Shown: positions 16,226 to 25,496 of the stretch, in pieces | Position numbering within the stretch: the first letter of the stretch is position 1 | Layout: each line of letters starts with the position of its first letter | NCBI GenBank assembly: GCA_019359235.1 | Contig: JAHHHT010000009.1 | Span: 1 to 64,000, forward strand | Reading direction: 5' to 3' | Origin: Oscillatoria princeps RMCB-10 | Lineage (GTDB): Bacteria > Cyanobacteriota > Cyanobacteriia > Cyanobacteriales > Oscillatoriaceae | DNA length: 64,000 nucleotides | Notes under the pieces: model-generated | What the model was told of the DNA's origin: nothing | What the model saw: only the letters and a program-made list of their open reading frames with translations | Databases searched by the model: none | Program-made: the position numbers and the translations under genes

Positions 16226-19200
16226 CTAGAGTTCGGCAAAAGACCAGATACCGTCCCAGTCTTCGGGGGGTGGTTCTTGCAGCCAGTGCTGGCAGCGCTC
16301 CAGGTGGATGGCGGCGGGTTTGTCCCAGCTGGAGATTTCCAGAACTTGGCCAAAGGCAGCAGCAGCTTCGGCAAACTGGCGATTGCGGTAGTGCTCGCGC
16401 CCTCGGGAGTAAAACTCGATCGCCATTCGCTTCTCCTCTGGAATCTCTTCAGAACGCAGCGCCACGAGTTGGTAGATAGCCACCGGCTGGTGTTTTCCCT
16501 TGACGCCAATCAAGTCCAGTTCCCTGGCCCACACCCGGTCGGCGCAGGGGTGGTAGGTCGTGTCGCTGATAATGATATCGCAGCCATATTGCTTGCTCAC
16601 CCGTTCCAGGTAAGCCCCCAGATTGACGCCATCGCCAATAGTGGTGAATTCCAGGCGCTGAGAGGAGCCAATGTTGCCGGTGAGTACAGTGTCCGAGTTG
16701 ATGCCAATGCCAATGCGGATCGCGGGCTTGCCATCTTCGACGCGGCGGACATTTAATTCCACCAGCCGGTGGCGCATTTCCACCGCCGTTTGCACCGCAC
16801 GCCAGGCGTGCTCTTCCAGGAGCACCGGCGCGCCGAAGACAGCCATAATCGCGTCGCCAATATACTTCTCGATTACACCTCCGTACTTGAAAACCGCCTC
16901 CGTCATGGACTGAAAATATTCTTTGAGCAGCAGCAGCACCTCCTGATCCTCCAGGTTTTCCAGCAAGCTGGTGAAGCTGCGAATCCCAGAGAACAGCACC
17001 GAGACTTCCTTGCGCTCGCCGCCCAACCGGCTGCGCCCACTTGGGATCACCTGGGAAGCCACTTCCTGGGTGACAGAGTTACTCACGAAACGCCGGAAAA
17101 GTTGCCGGTCGCCAATCTCATCCATAACTAGCAGGACGCCTTTGATATGGGTAGCGTCACCGGCATCCGCAATGGCATTAATCGACAGGTTAATCTTTCG
17201 CTGTTCGCCTCCCACAGAGATTAAAGTTTGCTCGGGGTAGAATTGCTTTCGGTCTTTTTCGTCCTTGGCATCTACTGCCGCTTGCAGACATTCAGCCAAG
17301 TCGCCGTCCTGAATTTGGATCAGGTCGCATATCGAGCGCCCCTTTAGCCAGTCGGCGTCGCTGTAGCCGAGCAGCTGCTGCGCGCTTTCATTGGCGGTCA
17401 GGATGTGGCCTTCTTTATCCGCAGAAATCACCCCATACGAAAGACTGCGGAGGATATCCCGCTCTATCTGTTCGTGTTGCTTGACGGCTGCAAACTGCTT
17501 GGCATTTTGCAGCAGCCAGCCGGCTTGAATATTAAATGCCCGCATCAATTCCAGATCGGAGCGATTAAAGCTCGCCTGCCAGCAAACGGGGGCGTTTGGC
17601 CAGTCATCTGGATCGTAAGTTGGGTTCTCGCCCTGTTTTGTCTTGTTGATTAATTGGGTGACAGCAATCAGCTCCCCATCGGGGTTGAACACCGGCACGC
17701 ACAGCATGCTGCAGCTGCGATAGCCGCCGACATCACGATCCGTTTTTTTGACCGTCTCCGTATCGGGACAGTCGTACAGGTCAAAGGGAATATTGACCGG
17801 CTCGCCGGTTGTCGCCACTCGCCCTACAAAACCCACCCCCACCGGCAGGCGAATTTCTTTTAAAATACCGGCCAGGGGGATTTTCGTCCACAGCTCGTCG
17901 CGCTCCCGGTCTAAAATCCACAAGGTGCTGCGATCTGCGTTTGTCAGCTGCTTCGCCAGCCCCATCACCAGTTGCACAGTTGCGTCTAAATCAAAACTGC
18001 TCTGTGCCAGAGAGCGCGTGGCTTCCATCAGCGCTGCAGTTGAGCGCTGTTTCTGGGCTGCAGCGTAAAGCAACCGGCATTTTTCCAGAATCAGCCGAAT
18101 TTGCGGGGCTTCTTGAGCAAAAAGTGCTTTATCCGCCTCCGTAAAGCTCTTTGTATCAATTCTGTCCGCTAAGGGAGCGGTTGCCTGATGCTGTTTTTTC
18201 AACTTGTTCAGGAACAGGACGACCGCAACTAAATCTCCCCCCTCGCTCAGCACCGGCACTGCTAGCGCGGTATAGGTGCGGTATCCAGTTTTCTGGTAAA
18301 ATTTCTTGGCATCTGCAGAGCGCGGATCGTCAAAAAAATCCAGTGGGATATTGACCGCTCTCTTTGTAGTGGCCACCTCCCCGACGATGCCAATACCTGC
18401 AGGAATGCCAATCTCTAAAGCTGCCTCCGCACCCTCCGCCACCGCCCACAGCTCACTGTTGGCCTCATCAAAAACAAAAATCCTCGTGCGGTCTGCATTG
18501 AGCAATTCTCCCGCTTTTTCGCTGGCAGCCCGCAACATCTCGTGCAGAGTGGCCTCCAGCCCCCTGTCAAACATAACATTCAGAATTTCAAAGTTTTCAT
18601 TGAAAAGCTGTATGCTGTTTGAAGCGGGCGGGGCGGTTTGACTGGGCCTTTCTCCCTTTTCTCCGGTTGCGTGCCGGAGTTCCGAGGAGGAAGTTTCTCC
18701 GGAAGTGGCAGGCGCACCGGCAGCTGAGACCGCCTTGAGGCACCGTTCCAGAACCGGCTCAAGCAGAGGGACAAATTCGGCAAACCGCTCTTCGTCGGCT
18801 CGCGTAAAGCCTGATGGGTCAAGTCTTTCAGACAGGGGCGCTGACGGTTCGTCAGGGCTTTTCAGCTTGTTGAGAAGTTGGACAACTGCAATCAGCTTGC
18901 CTTTCTCATTAAACAGGGGCAGTGCCAGTAGGGTGTCACCGCCCACCCCGGTTTCACGCTCCAGCTCTTTGGCCGCAGCCGAGCCAGGACTTTCATCGAA
19001 ATCACTGGTAAGATTGACGCTTTTCTTGAGTGCTGCCACCTGACCGGCAATCCCCTGATTTGCGGGAATCCTTATTGCTTGGAGTCCGCCATTCCCGCCG
19101 GCAGCAATCGAACAGAGTTCGTTATTTTGTTCATCTATTAAGAAAATAGTCGCGCGGTCAGCCCCCATTAATTTTGCAGTCTTTATGGTAATTTCATGCC

Positions 19201-19246
19201 ACATCTCGTAGAGACTGGCACTAAAACTACCGTCGGTGTTAAGCAT
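16226..19246 (-). CDS. Triple-GAF, PAS, class III nucleotide cyclase-fold sensor protein; first metal Asp missing
   Basis: From ATG 19246, which has a good Shine-Dalgarno (GAGGAG), the protein is 1006 residues: GAF1 (about 8-140), GAF2 (225-370), GAF3 (400-570), PAS (585-715), class III adenylate/guanylate cyclase domain (about 745-940) and a helical tail. Three repeated GAF domains share the RVATTxxPVNIPxDxxD-like pattern. The cyclase domain has EVSVLFSGIRSFTSLLE, where the first metal-binding Asp (usually FSDIR) is Gly754; the second metal Asp is kept in YIGDAIMAVFG (Asp798), and the transition-state Asn/Arg region FTTIGDGVNLGAYLERVSK is largely present. Catalysis may therefore be lost or need a partner. 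It is cytoplasmic, with no membrane segment. The frame is open upstream to 19819 but without domain features. Confidence 0.9.
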   Translation of the reverse strand: MLNTDGSFSASLYEMWHEITIKTAKLMGADRATIFLIDEQNNELCSIAAGGNGGLQAIRIPANQGIAGQVAALKKSVNLTSDFDESPGSAAAKELERETGVGGDTLLALPLFNEKGKLIAVVQLLNKLKSPDEPSAPLSERLDPSGFTRADEERFAEFVPLLEPVLERCLKAVSAAGAPATSGETSSSELRHATGEKGERPSQTAPPASNSIQLFNENFEILNVMFDRGLEATLHEMLRAASEKAGELLNADRTRIFVFDEANSELWAVAEGAEAALEIGIPAGIGIVGEVATTKRAVNIPLDFFDDPRSADAKKFYQKTGYRTYTALAVPVLSEGGDLVAVVLFLNKLKKQHQATAPLADRIDTKSFTEADKALFAQEAPQIRLILEKCRLLYAAAQKQRSTAALMEATRSLAQSSFDLDATVQLVMGLAKQLTNADRSTLWILDRERDELWTKIPLAGILKEIRLPVGVGFVGRVATTGEPVNIPFDLYDCPDTETVKKTDRDVGGYRSCSMLCVPVFNPDGELIAVTQLINKTKQGENPTYDPDDWPNAPVCWQASFNRSDLELMRAFNIQAGWLLQNAKQFAAVKQHEQIERDILRSLSYGVISADKEGHILTANESAQQLLGYSDADWLKGRSICDLIQIQDGDLAECLQAAVDAKDEKDRKQFYPEQTLISVGGEQRKINLSINAIADAGDATHIKGVLLVMDEIGDRQLFRRFVSNSVTQEVASQVIPSGRSRLGGERKEVSVLFSGIRSFTSLLENLEDQEVLLLLKEYFQSMTEAVFKYGGVIEKYIGDAIMAVFGAPVLLEEHAWRAVQTAVEMRHRLVELNVRRVEDGKPAIRIGIGINSDTVLTGNIGSSQRLEFTTIGDGVNLGAYLERVSKQYGCDIIISDTTYHPCADRVWARELDLIGVKGKHQPVAIYQLVALRSEEIPEEKRMAIEFYSRGREHYRNRQFAEAAAAFGQVLEISSWDKPAAIHLERCQHWLQEPPPEDWDGIWSFAEL

Positions 19247-20356
19247 ATTGCTAGCTCCTCTAACTTGATGGCAGCTGGGGAGGCATGGACATTTTACGTG
19301 AGCGATACCGCGTCTGATTCCTCCCCAGGATTTTACGCGGATGATATGGGGCAGCTCAACGGATGCCGGTTGATTCCAAGGATAATCTAGCAGAAATATA
19401 TCAGTCCCACGGCTCACGGCAGGCATAAGTTTTGTCCCCCGACATGTCCCAGCTGTCGGAGCGAATTCAAACGCAGCACAGGCGAGACTGCGCCCAGCCT
19501 GTGAGCGTGCGCTGTTCGGGAAGCTCCGAGGCGGTGCCGGCGCTCGGGCTCCGAAGCGCGAGGAAGAGTTCGCTCTCAAAAGGCTGTGGCAGCCGGCACC
19601 GGCGCGGGCGATCCAGTTCCGGCGGTGGCCATTGCCGGTGCGGCCTGCGGGGCTCGACCGCTGACCCGCTACCTGCCCCCGGAAATCGCACGGTGGCCTT
19701 TCCCTGATGCGGTATTGCATTGTAAGGGCGGGTTCACCCAAAATATATGTGACGCCGCTGCAAATTGGACTAAACCCGCCCCCACACCATTTCAGCATTT
19801 CTCCGCATCCCACTGTCAACAGCGTCAGGGCAGATGGGAGGGGTGTTGCTTGTAAAAAAATGATATAATGTACAAATTCACTCAGGCCACAATCGACTCT
19901 CCCACAGCGGGTGACGGCTCTGGCAAAGATTGCGCTTTGTAGCGGTTTTGATTTGGGGAGTGGGAGGGGCGTCCTCTAAGGGCAGGTCTTTTCATTCAAG
20001 TAGGGCCTTTCGGGCCGGCAAGCCCCTCATCCCGACGGGCCCGCGCAGTTGCTAAAACCCTTATATTTCCGTCAAATATCCCCATAAGAAGCAAGAAGGA
20101 ACAAGGCACAGGGAACAAGGGAGAACCGTTCTCCCCCCCGTTGCCAATGCCTGCCGGCAAGGGGTCAGACCCCCGAAATGCCAGACCCCTCGACGGCGGG
20201 CGAAAAATGTCTTAGTGTGGGAACAGAGATTGAGGATTTGCATAAAAACACCGGACAGACTCGATTCATCTTGTCTGTCCTGGGAACATCGCTGAAAAGG
20301 GCTGGCAACAGTGGGGCTGACTGGACGGCAAGCACAAAAACTTCTATCAGCATCAG
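19247..20356. other. Divergent intergenic region between two cyclase genes
   Basis: This 1.1-kb stretch separates two divergently oriented cyclase genes and should contain both promoters. A TATAAT-containing AT-rich patch lies at 19857-19880 on the plus strand, but no well-spaced -35 is visible. The rest is GC-rich with repeated CCGGCACCGGC motifs. I support no gene here. Confidence 0.5.
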
Positions 20357-22354
20357 TTGACCGATGTTGCGCGATTCACTGTTGCTCCTAGTTCAAGGTC
20401 ATCCGTGATTGCTAAGTTATTTCGCCGGCTTGGCGAGAAACGGCCAGACTTAAGTGGTGCGGGCATAGTGGCGCTCGCATCTGTTGCTTGCAGCGTGTCG
20501 CTTCTGGCTGTGCGGCATTTGGGTGGGCTGCAGCGCTTGGAACTGATGGCTTACGACCAGATGGTGCTGCGAAGGGCCGATGTTGGGCCCGATTCCCGTC
20601 TGCTGGTGGTGGGCATCACAGAGGAAGACATCCAGACGCTGCAGCAATCAACGCTCTCCGATGCGGTGGTGGCGCAGCTGTTGGAGAAATTGCAGCAGCA
20701 CCAGCCGGCGGTGATTGGCTTAGATATGTTTCGCGATATCCCGCAAGGGAAAGGCGCACTGGCACTGAAGGCTCAGCTGCAAAAACCGAATACGATTGCG
20801 ATTGCAAAAATGGGGACGTTCGGTACGGGGACGCTGGAAGTGCCGCCGCCGCGAAATGTGCCGGTCGAGCGCATTGGCTTTAACGACATCCTGCAAGATC
20901 CAGATGGGGTGGTTCGTCGCAGTTTGCTGTTTGGCAACCTGACGCAAGACACGACCCTATTTTCTTTTGCCATGCAGCTGGCCATGCAATATCTGGCGGC
21001 CAAAGGACACGATCCCGACAACAGCCCTGACAATCCTAACTCGATCCGGTGGGGAATGGCTGTGTTTTTGCCGCTAGAGGAAAATTCTGGCGGCTATCAA
21101 AGGATTGATACCAAGGGCTACCAGCTCTTGCTCAATTACCGCTCGCCTCGCCATGTGGCGCGGACTGTTTCCCTAACGCAGGTTTTGTACGGGTGGCTCG
21201 ATCCGAGCTGGGTGAAAGACAAGATTGTCCTGATTGGCTACACAGCGCCCAGCCGAAGAGACCTTTTCTTGACTCCCTACAGTCCAGCTGAGCGGAAGGA
21301 GCCGAAAATGGCTGGGGTGCTGGTTCACGCCCATATCGCAAGCCAAATCCTCAGTGCTGTTTTGGGCGAGCGCCCCCTGTTCTGGTTTTGGCCAGAATGG
21401 GGGGAGGTGCTGTGGGTGGCGCTGTGGGCGGCTGTCGGAGGCACTGTGGGTTGGTGCAGCCGGCATCCTGCGGTTTTGGCGCTCAGTGGAACTGCGATGC
21501 TGGCGGCGCTTTCGGGCAGCTGCTTCTACCTGCTGACTCGCGCCGTATGGGTGCCGGTGGCAACACCGGCTTTATCTCTGGCTCTCACCGCTACGTCGGT
21601 GGTAACATACCGGGCGTATCAAGCCCAGCAGCAGCAGCAAATTGTCATGAAGCTCTTGGGGCAAAACACTTCCCCTGAAGTTGCTGACGCTCTCTGGAAC
21701 AACCGCTTTGTCTTGCTGAAAGAAGGCAAACTTCCCGGACAAAAGCTGACCGCCACTATGCTGTTCACGGATCTCAAAGACTTCAGCACCATCTCCGAAC
21801 AAATGCCTCCGGAACGGCTGATGGAGTGGCTCAACGAATATCTTTCTGCCCTCACGCACGAAGTGGGGGCGCATCGCGGCATTGTCAACAAGTTTACCGG
21901 CGATGGCATCATGGCGGTGTTTGGCGTGCCGGTGGCTCGCACCACAGAGGCGGAAATCGCGGAGGACGCCCGCCATGCGGTGGCTTGCGGTCTGGCCTTT
22001 GGGGAGCGCCTCGGCCAGCTCAATCAGGACTGGAAGCGGCGGGGGCTGCCGGTGGTTCAGATGCGGGTGGGGATTTTCACCGGCCCGATTGTCGCCGGCA
22101 GTTTGGGCGGCTCTGAGCGCCTGGAATACGGCATTATTGGTGATAGCGTCAATATTGCCTCCCGTCTGGAAAGTTGCGAGAAAGACCGCCAGTCCAGCAT
22201 TTGTCGGGTGCTGATCGCCAAGGAAACTCTGGTTCACCTCCAGGATCAGTTTCTGGTTGAGCCCTGGGGCCCCCTGGCCCTGAAGGGCAAGCATCAAACG
22301 GTCGATGTCTACCGGGTGGTGGCGTGGCGGACTCGCAGCAAGACTGAGGGCTGA
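20357..22354 (+). CDS. CHASE2-domain membrane adenylate/guanylate cyclase
   Basis: The 665-residue product has an N-terminal membrane helix (about 35-55), an extracytoplasmic CHASE2 sensor domain (about 60-335; LELMAYDQMVLRRADVGPDSRLLVVGITEEDI and GLDMFRDIP), three membrane helices (about 345-425) and a class III cyclase domain (465-655). The catalytic residues are kept: Asp472 in LFTDLKDFS and Asp516 in FTGDGIMAVFG, and YGIIGDSVNIASRLES near 600. It should make cAMP or cGMP in response to an external or periplasmic signal. The start is uncertain: TTG at 20357 or GTG at 20405, and neither has a strong Shine-Dalgarno. It is divergent from the GAF-cyclase gene, which has the damaged metal site. 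Confidence 0.9.
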   Translation: MTDVARFTVAPSSRSSVIAKLFRRLGEKRPDLSGAGIVALASVACSVSLLAVRHLGGLQRLELMAYDQMVLRRADVGPDSRLLVVGITEEDIQTLQQSTLSDAVVAQLLEKLQQHQPAVIGLDMFRDIPQGKGALALKAQLQKPNTIAIAKMGTFGTGTLEVPPPRNVPVERIGFNDILQDPDGVVRRSLLFGNLTQDTTLFSFAMQLAMQYLAAKGHDPDNSPDNPNSIRWGMAVFLPLEENSGGYQRIDTKGYQLLLNYRSPRHVARTVSLTQVLYGWLDPSWVKDKIVLIGYTAPSRRDLFLTPYSPAERKEPKMAGVLVHAHIASQILSAVLGERPLFWFWPEWGEVLWVALWAAVGGTVGWCSRHPAVLALSGTAMLAALSGSCFYLLTRAVWVPVATPALSLALTATSVVTYRAYQAQQQQQIVMKLLGQNTSPEVADALWNNRFVLLKEGKLPGQKLTATMLFTDLKDFSTISEQMPPERLMEWLNEYLSALTHEVGAHRGIVNKFTGDGIMAVFGVPVARTTEAEIAEDARHAVACGLAFGERLGQLNQDWKRRGLPVVQMRVGIFTGPIVAGSLGGSERLEYGIIGDSVNIASRLESCEKDRQSSICRVLIAKETLVHLQDQFLVEPWGPLALKGKHQTVDVYRVVAWRTRSKTEG

Positions 22355-22358
22355 GCTT

Positions 22359-22440
22359 TGGGCACCGGGCACCGGGCACCGGGCATTGGGCATCGGGCAT
22401 CGGGCATCGGGCATCGGGCATCGGGCATTGGCTTTCCCCT
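22359..22440. repeat. GGGCACC/GGGCATC short tandem repeat
   Basis: About ten copies of a 7- to 10-bp unit (CACCGGGCACCGGG, then CATCGGGCATCGGG) follow directly after the cyclase stop codon. The same type of sequence occurs with the 219-bp array near 61.9 kb and inside the histidine kinase gene. Confidence 0.88.
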
Positions 22441-22523
22441 ATCCCCCAACACCGAACCCCTATCCCCTATCCCCCAGGCATCGGGCAGCCAACTGTCGGT
22501 TCTACTTTGTGTACAAATTGTAC

Positions 22524-22613
22524 ACATTTCTTAGTTCCGGAAGAAAGCATCTATACAAAACCTGTCTCAAGGCATGTTTTGTAAATACCATTCTTTCGGA
22601 TAGCCCTAAATTT
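22524..22613. repeat. Solo copy of the TTCCGGAAGAAAG structured repeat
   Basis: This 90-bp segment matches four segments of the tandem array at 61970-62713. It has two nested pairings: GGAAGAAAG near the left with CTTTC near the right, and ACAAAAC with GTTTTGT inside. The inner stem bases differ between copies but pairing is mostly kept. Confidence 0.85.
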
Positions 22614-22815
22614 CAGGGGGTGGCGTCCCTAAAGCACCGGGCATGGGGGATGGGGCGTGGGGAAAATTCTCGGCAATGCTTCATGCCAGATGCCCTGACG
22701 AGCGCGATATTATGGATATTAAACCAAACTTGATATTACAGGTCAAGATGCTGCGCAAGTCTTGCCAACTAAAAACTAAAATCTTAAATCCAAAATCTCA
22801 ACTCTAAAATCTAGC

Positions 22816-23589
22816 ATGCGCTTGACAAAATCTAGCCTTTGTATTATAATACCAGCTCTCGCTTCTAGCTTGAGTCTGTGGGGTTCTGGCTTTCCGACAG
22901 GAGCGCTGGCGCTGCTGACGCCACCAGCGCGGGTGCCGGCATCAGGAAAACCAGCCGGCGTTCTGGTAGCGGAAAGTCTGGGGTTTAAGGCACCGGCACG
23001 AGGGCTGCCAGGCCGGCGGGAAGGGGCGGGAACTCGCGGGCCGGTGACGGTCTGCAAAGAGCCGCTGATGGCTTTGATGCCAGACACCAACTTGGGGCAA
23101 ACCCTATCCCCCTATCCCAGTTTCTTTTTCTACATTCCAGCCACTGCCCCGCAAACGGTGGAGTTTGAGCTGCTCGATAAAAACGACCAGTCGGTTTACA
23201 AGACAACTTTCAACACCGCTGGTAAACCCGGTGTGATTAGCATCAGTCTGCCCGATACGGCAGGGCTGCCACCGCTAGAGGTTGACAAAGATTACCGCTG
23301 GGAATTTTCCATCAGTTGCAATGCTGACATCCCGGAGGACGACCAGCTTGTAGAAGGGTGGGTGCAGCGGGTTCAACCGAACCCGGCACTTGCGGGCAAT
23401 TTACAAACAAGCTCACCACGGGATCGCGCCGCCCTTTACGCATCCGCCGGCCTTTGGCAGGACACTCTCAGCGCCCTCGCTTCCGCCCGCCGGGCAGATC
23501 CGGGCAATTCGGCGCTGGCTGCTGACTGGGCAAGCCTGCTGCAATCGGTGGGCTTAAACAAAATTGCTCAGCAGCCTCTGGCTGATTAG
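22816..23589 (+). CDS. DUF928 domain protein, secreted
   Basis: A 257-residue protein beginning with a signal peptide (MRLTKSSLCIIIPALASSLS, hydrophobic to about residue 30). The DUF928 domain covers about 75-250: TLSPYPSFFFYIPATAPQTV, then PDTAGLPPLEVDKDYRWEFSI and a C-terminal helical end with WQDTLSALASARRADPGN and SALAADWASLLQSVGL. The family is common in filamentous cyanobacteria, often near CHAT/TPR or CHASE2-type genes, and its function is unknown. It follows the CHASE2 cyclase gene on the same strand but is 460 bp away, behind repeats. Confidence 0.88.
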   Translation: MRLTKSSLCIIIPALASSLSLWGSGFPTGALALLTPPARVPASGKPAGVLVAESLGFKAPARGLPGRREGAGTRGPVTVCKEPLMALMPDTNLGQTLSPYPSFFFYIPATAPQTVEFELLDKNDQSVYKTTFNTAGKPGVISISLPDTAGLPPLEVDKDYRWEFSISCNADIPEDDQLVEGWVQRVQPNPALAGNLQTSSPRDRAALYASAGLWQDTLSALASARRADPGNSALAADWASLLQSVGLNKIAQQPLAD

Positions 23590-23777
23590 AGCCCAGAGTT
23601 CTTGCGCGACCTATCTTCAACTGCGCTTATCTCATTTCTTTAAGTCGGCCCGGAGGTAACTCTCCCCCCACCGGGCGGGTTTACCCCGACCTTACCCTTT
23701 GCAAAGGGGGTTTTAGGAGCGGGGGAGAGTGGCGCGAGACTCTGACTTTAAGGAAAAGTAATCAAGCATAAAAAATC

Positions 23778-24869
23778 TCACTGCTGCAGCGCCCGCAGCG
23801 CCTCATCGACTTTCTGCACCCATTCAGAATTGCCCTGCTGCTGATAGAGCGTGCGGGCTTGCTCAAAGGCGGAGATTGCTTCTGGCACGCTCTGCCGGCC
23901 TTTGTAAGCCAGACCCAAGTTATAGTAAGCTGCGGCGTTTTGGGGAGACATGCGAATCACTTCCTGATAAACCACTATCGCCCGCAAGAAGTCCTGCTGC
24001 TGCAGCCGAATCTCACCAATGGCCGCCTGGGCTTCCACCAACTGGGAGTTGAGGGAGATGGCTTGCTGATAAGCGCCCACAGCACGCTCAAAGTCCTTCT
24101 CGTTCTGAAAAATTTGGCCAATTTGGAAGTAAATCTCCGCATTCCTGGGGTCCAGCTGGGCGGCTCGCTCCAACTCGAAGCGAGCTGCGGTCAGGTTGCC
24201 CTGGGCCAGGAAGGCGCTGCTTAAACTCACCAGCACGCTGGCTTGCCTGGGAGCGAGCTTGGCGGCTTGCTGCAGCATTTGAATCGCTTCCGGATAGCGT
24301 TGCTGCTGTACGAGCATTGACCCCATCGACTCATAGGCTTTCCAGTTTTTCGGATCGAGGACGATAACTTGCTGGAAGGCTGTCAGGGCTGTGCTGTAGT
24401 CACCGGCTCGCAACAGCACCACGCCCAGCCCGAGATAGGCATTGACGTTTCTCGGGTTGAGGGAGGCGGCGCGACTGTAGGCAAATGCGGCACCGGTATT
24501 GTCTCCCGCATTGGCCAGACTGTACCCCAAGGCGTACTGGAAATCTGCATTTTTCGGATCGAGGGCAACCGCCTGCCGGTAGGCGTCCGCTGCAGCCTGG
24601 TAGTTTGCCTGACGCGCTTGCAAGTAGCCTATGCCGGAGAAAATCCGGGCGTTTCTGCTGTCCAAGCTGGCGGCTTGCTGGTAAACTGCCAGGGCGCTGG
24701 ACAAGTCGCCTTTGTCCACGAACTCGCGGGCTTGCCGCAGGAGGTTCTTCAATTGTTGGCTGCTGCTGGTTTGAGCGACTGGCGTTTCTGCTCGGGCGCT
24801 GGGCTGCGGGGTTGCTGCCACTGTTCCCAACAGCAAGGAACTGAGTAAAAATAAAGTCTGCTTTTGCAC
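23778..24869 (-). CDS. Secreted TPR-repeat protein
   Basis: The 363-residue protein has a signal peptide (MQKQTLFLLSSLLLGTVAA, cleavage near ARA-ET) and nine to ten tandem tetratricopeptide repeats from about residue 40 to the end, each with the pattern of A..Y..LG..Y...G....A...Y..A..LDP.N. It should be a periplasmic or outer-membrane-associated scaffold for protein contacts. The partner is unknown. The gene stands alone; the next gene (YbjQ-like) is divergent at 117 bp. Confidence 0.9.
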   Translation of the reverse strand: MQKQTLFLLSSLLLGTVAATPQPSARAETPVAQTSSSQQLKNLLRQAREFVDKGDLSSALAVYQQAASLDSRNARIFSGIGYLQARQANYQAAADAYRQAVALDPKNADFQYALGYSLANAGDNTGAAFAYSRAASLNPRNVNAYLGLGVVLLRAGDYSTALTAFQQVIVLDPKNWKAYESMGSMLVQQQRYPEAIQMLQQAAKLAPRQASVLVSLSSAFLAQGNLTAARFELERAAQLDPRNAEIYFQIGQIFQNEKDFERAVGAYQQAISLNSQLVEAQAAIGEIRLQQQDFLRAIVVYQEVIRMSPQNAAAYYNLGLAYKGRQSVPEAISAFEQARTLYQQQGNSEWVQKVDEALRALQQ

Positions 24870-24986
24870 GGCCTGCTATCTTCCTGTCACTGGTGTGTGC
24901 TACTCTAGCCTCAATATTGAATCAGGAATAGTTTGGGCAAGGAAACCCCAGCTGTGAGAAGCGATGGGCGCATGTGAGGGCAGTCT

Positions 24987-25316
24987 ATGATTTTAACAAC
25001 AACTGATGTCATTCAAGGTGCGGTCGTTCAAGCCTATTTGGGGATTGTAACAGCTGAAGTGGTCTATGGCAGCAATGCTGTGCGAGATTTTTTTGCCGGC
25101 ATTCGGGATATTATCGGGGGGCGCACCGGCAGCTATGAGGAGGTGTTTGAGCGGGGACACCGAGACGCGCTCGCCGAACTGGAGCAACGCGCTCGCAGGC
25201 TGGGTGCGGATGCTGTGCTTGGTATCGAGGTTGACACCGGCACTATCAGTCTTGGCGGCAGCGGGGCTTTGCTGCTGATTACGGCCACCGGCACGGCTGT
25301 TAAATTGCAGCGTTAG
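24987..25316 (+). CDS. YbjQ/UPF0145 family protein
   Basis: The 109-residue product matches the YbjQ (putative heavy-metal-binding, UPF0145) family across its length: VIQGAVVQAYLGIVTAEVVYG at the start, FAGIRDIIGGRTGSYEEVFE in the middle, ALAELEQRARRLGADAVLGI near 75 and a C-terminal beta hairpin GSGALLLITATGTAVKL. The family forms pentameric rings; metal binding is only predicted. ATG 24987 gives the usual length. A strong terminator follows directly. Confidence 0.92.
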   Translation: MILTTTDVIQGAVVQAYLGIVTAEVVYGSNAVRDFFAGIRDIIGGRTGSYEEVFERGHRDALAELEQRARRLGADAVLGIEVDTGTISLGGSGALLLITATGTAVKLQR

Positions 25317-25336
25317 GGAAGAACCCCACCCCCTAA

Positions 25337-25370
25337 CCCCCTCCCCGCATGCGGGGAGGGGGAATATTTT
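25337..25370 (+). terminator. Terminator after the YbjQ-family gene
   Basis: A perfect 13-bp palindromic stem (CCCCCTCCCCGCA/TGCGGGGAGGGGG) centred on GCATGC is followed by AATATTTTT. It is 20 bp after the stop codon. Confidence 0.75.
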
Positions 25371-25496
25371 TCGCTTGATTGCTGATATTTTTAATAGTGT
25401 TAAAATCACGAGAACGCTTGTAAATCAAAGGACAGGGCGAGTGAGTTCAATTACTAATCCCCCGTAAATATGCAATTTATTAGGCGGGAAGGCTTT

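Noticed and set aside
16148-16756. 202-codon plus-strand frame antisense to the cyclase
   Set aside because: The opposite strand holds a full class III cyclase domain; the frame has no recognisable domain.
19247-19819. 190-residue N-terminal extension of the GAF-cyclase
   Set aside because: The extension has no domain features, and ATG 19246 has a strong Shine-Dalgarno right before the first GAF domain.
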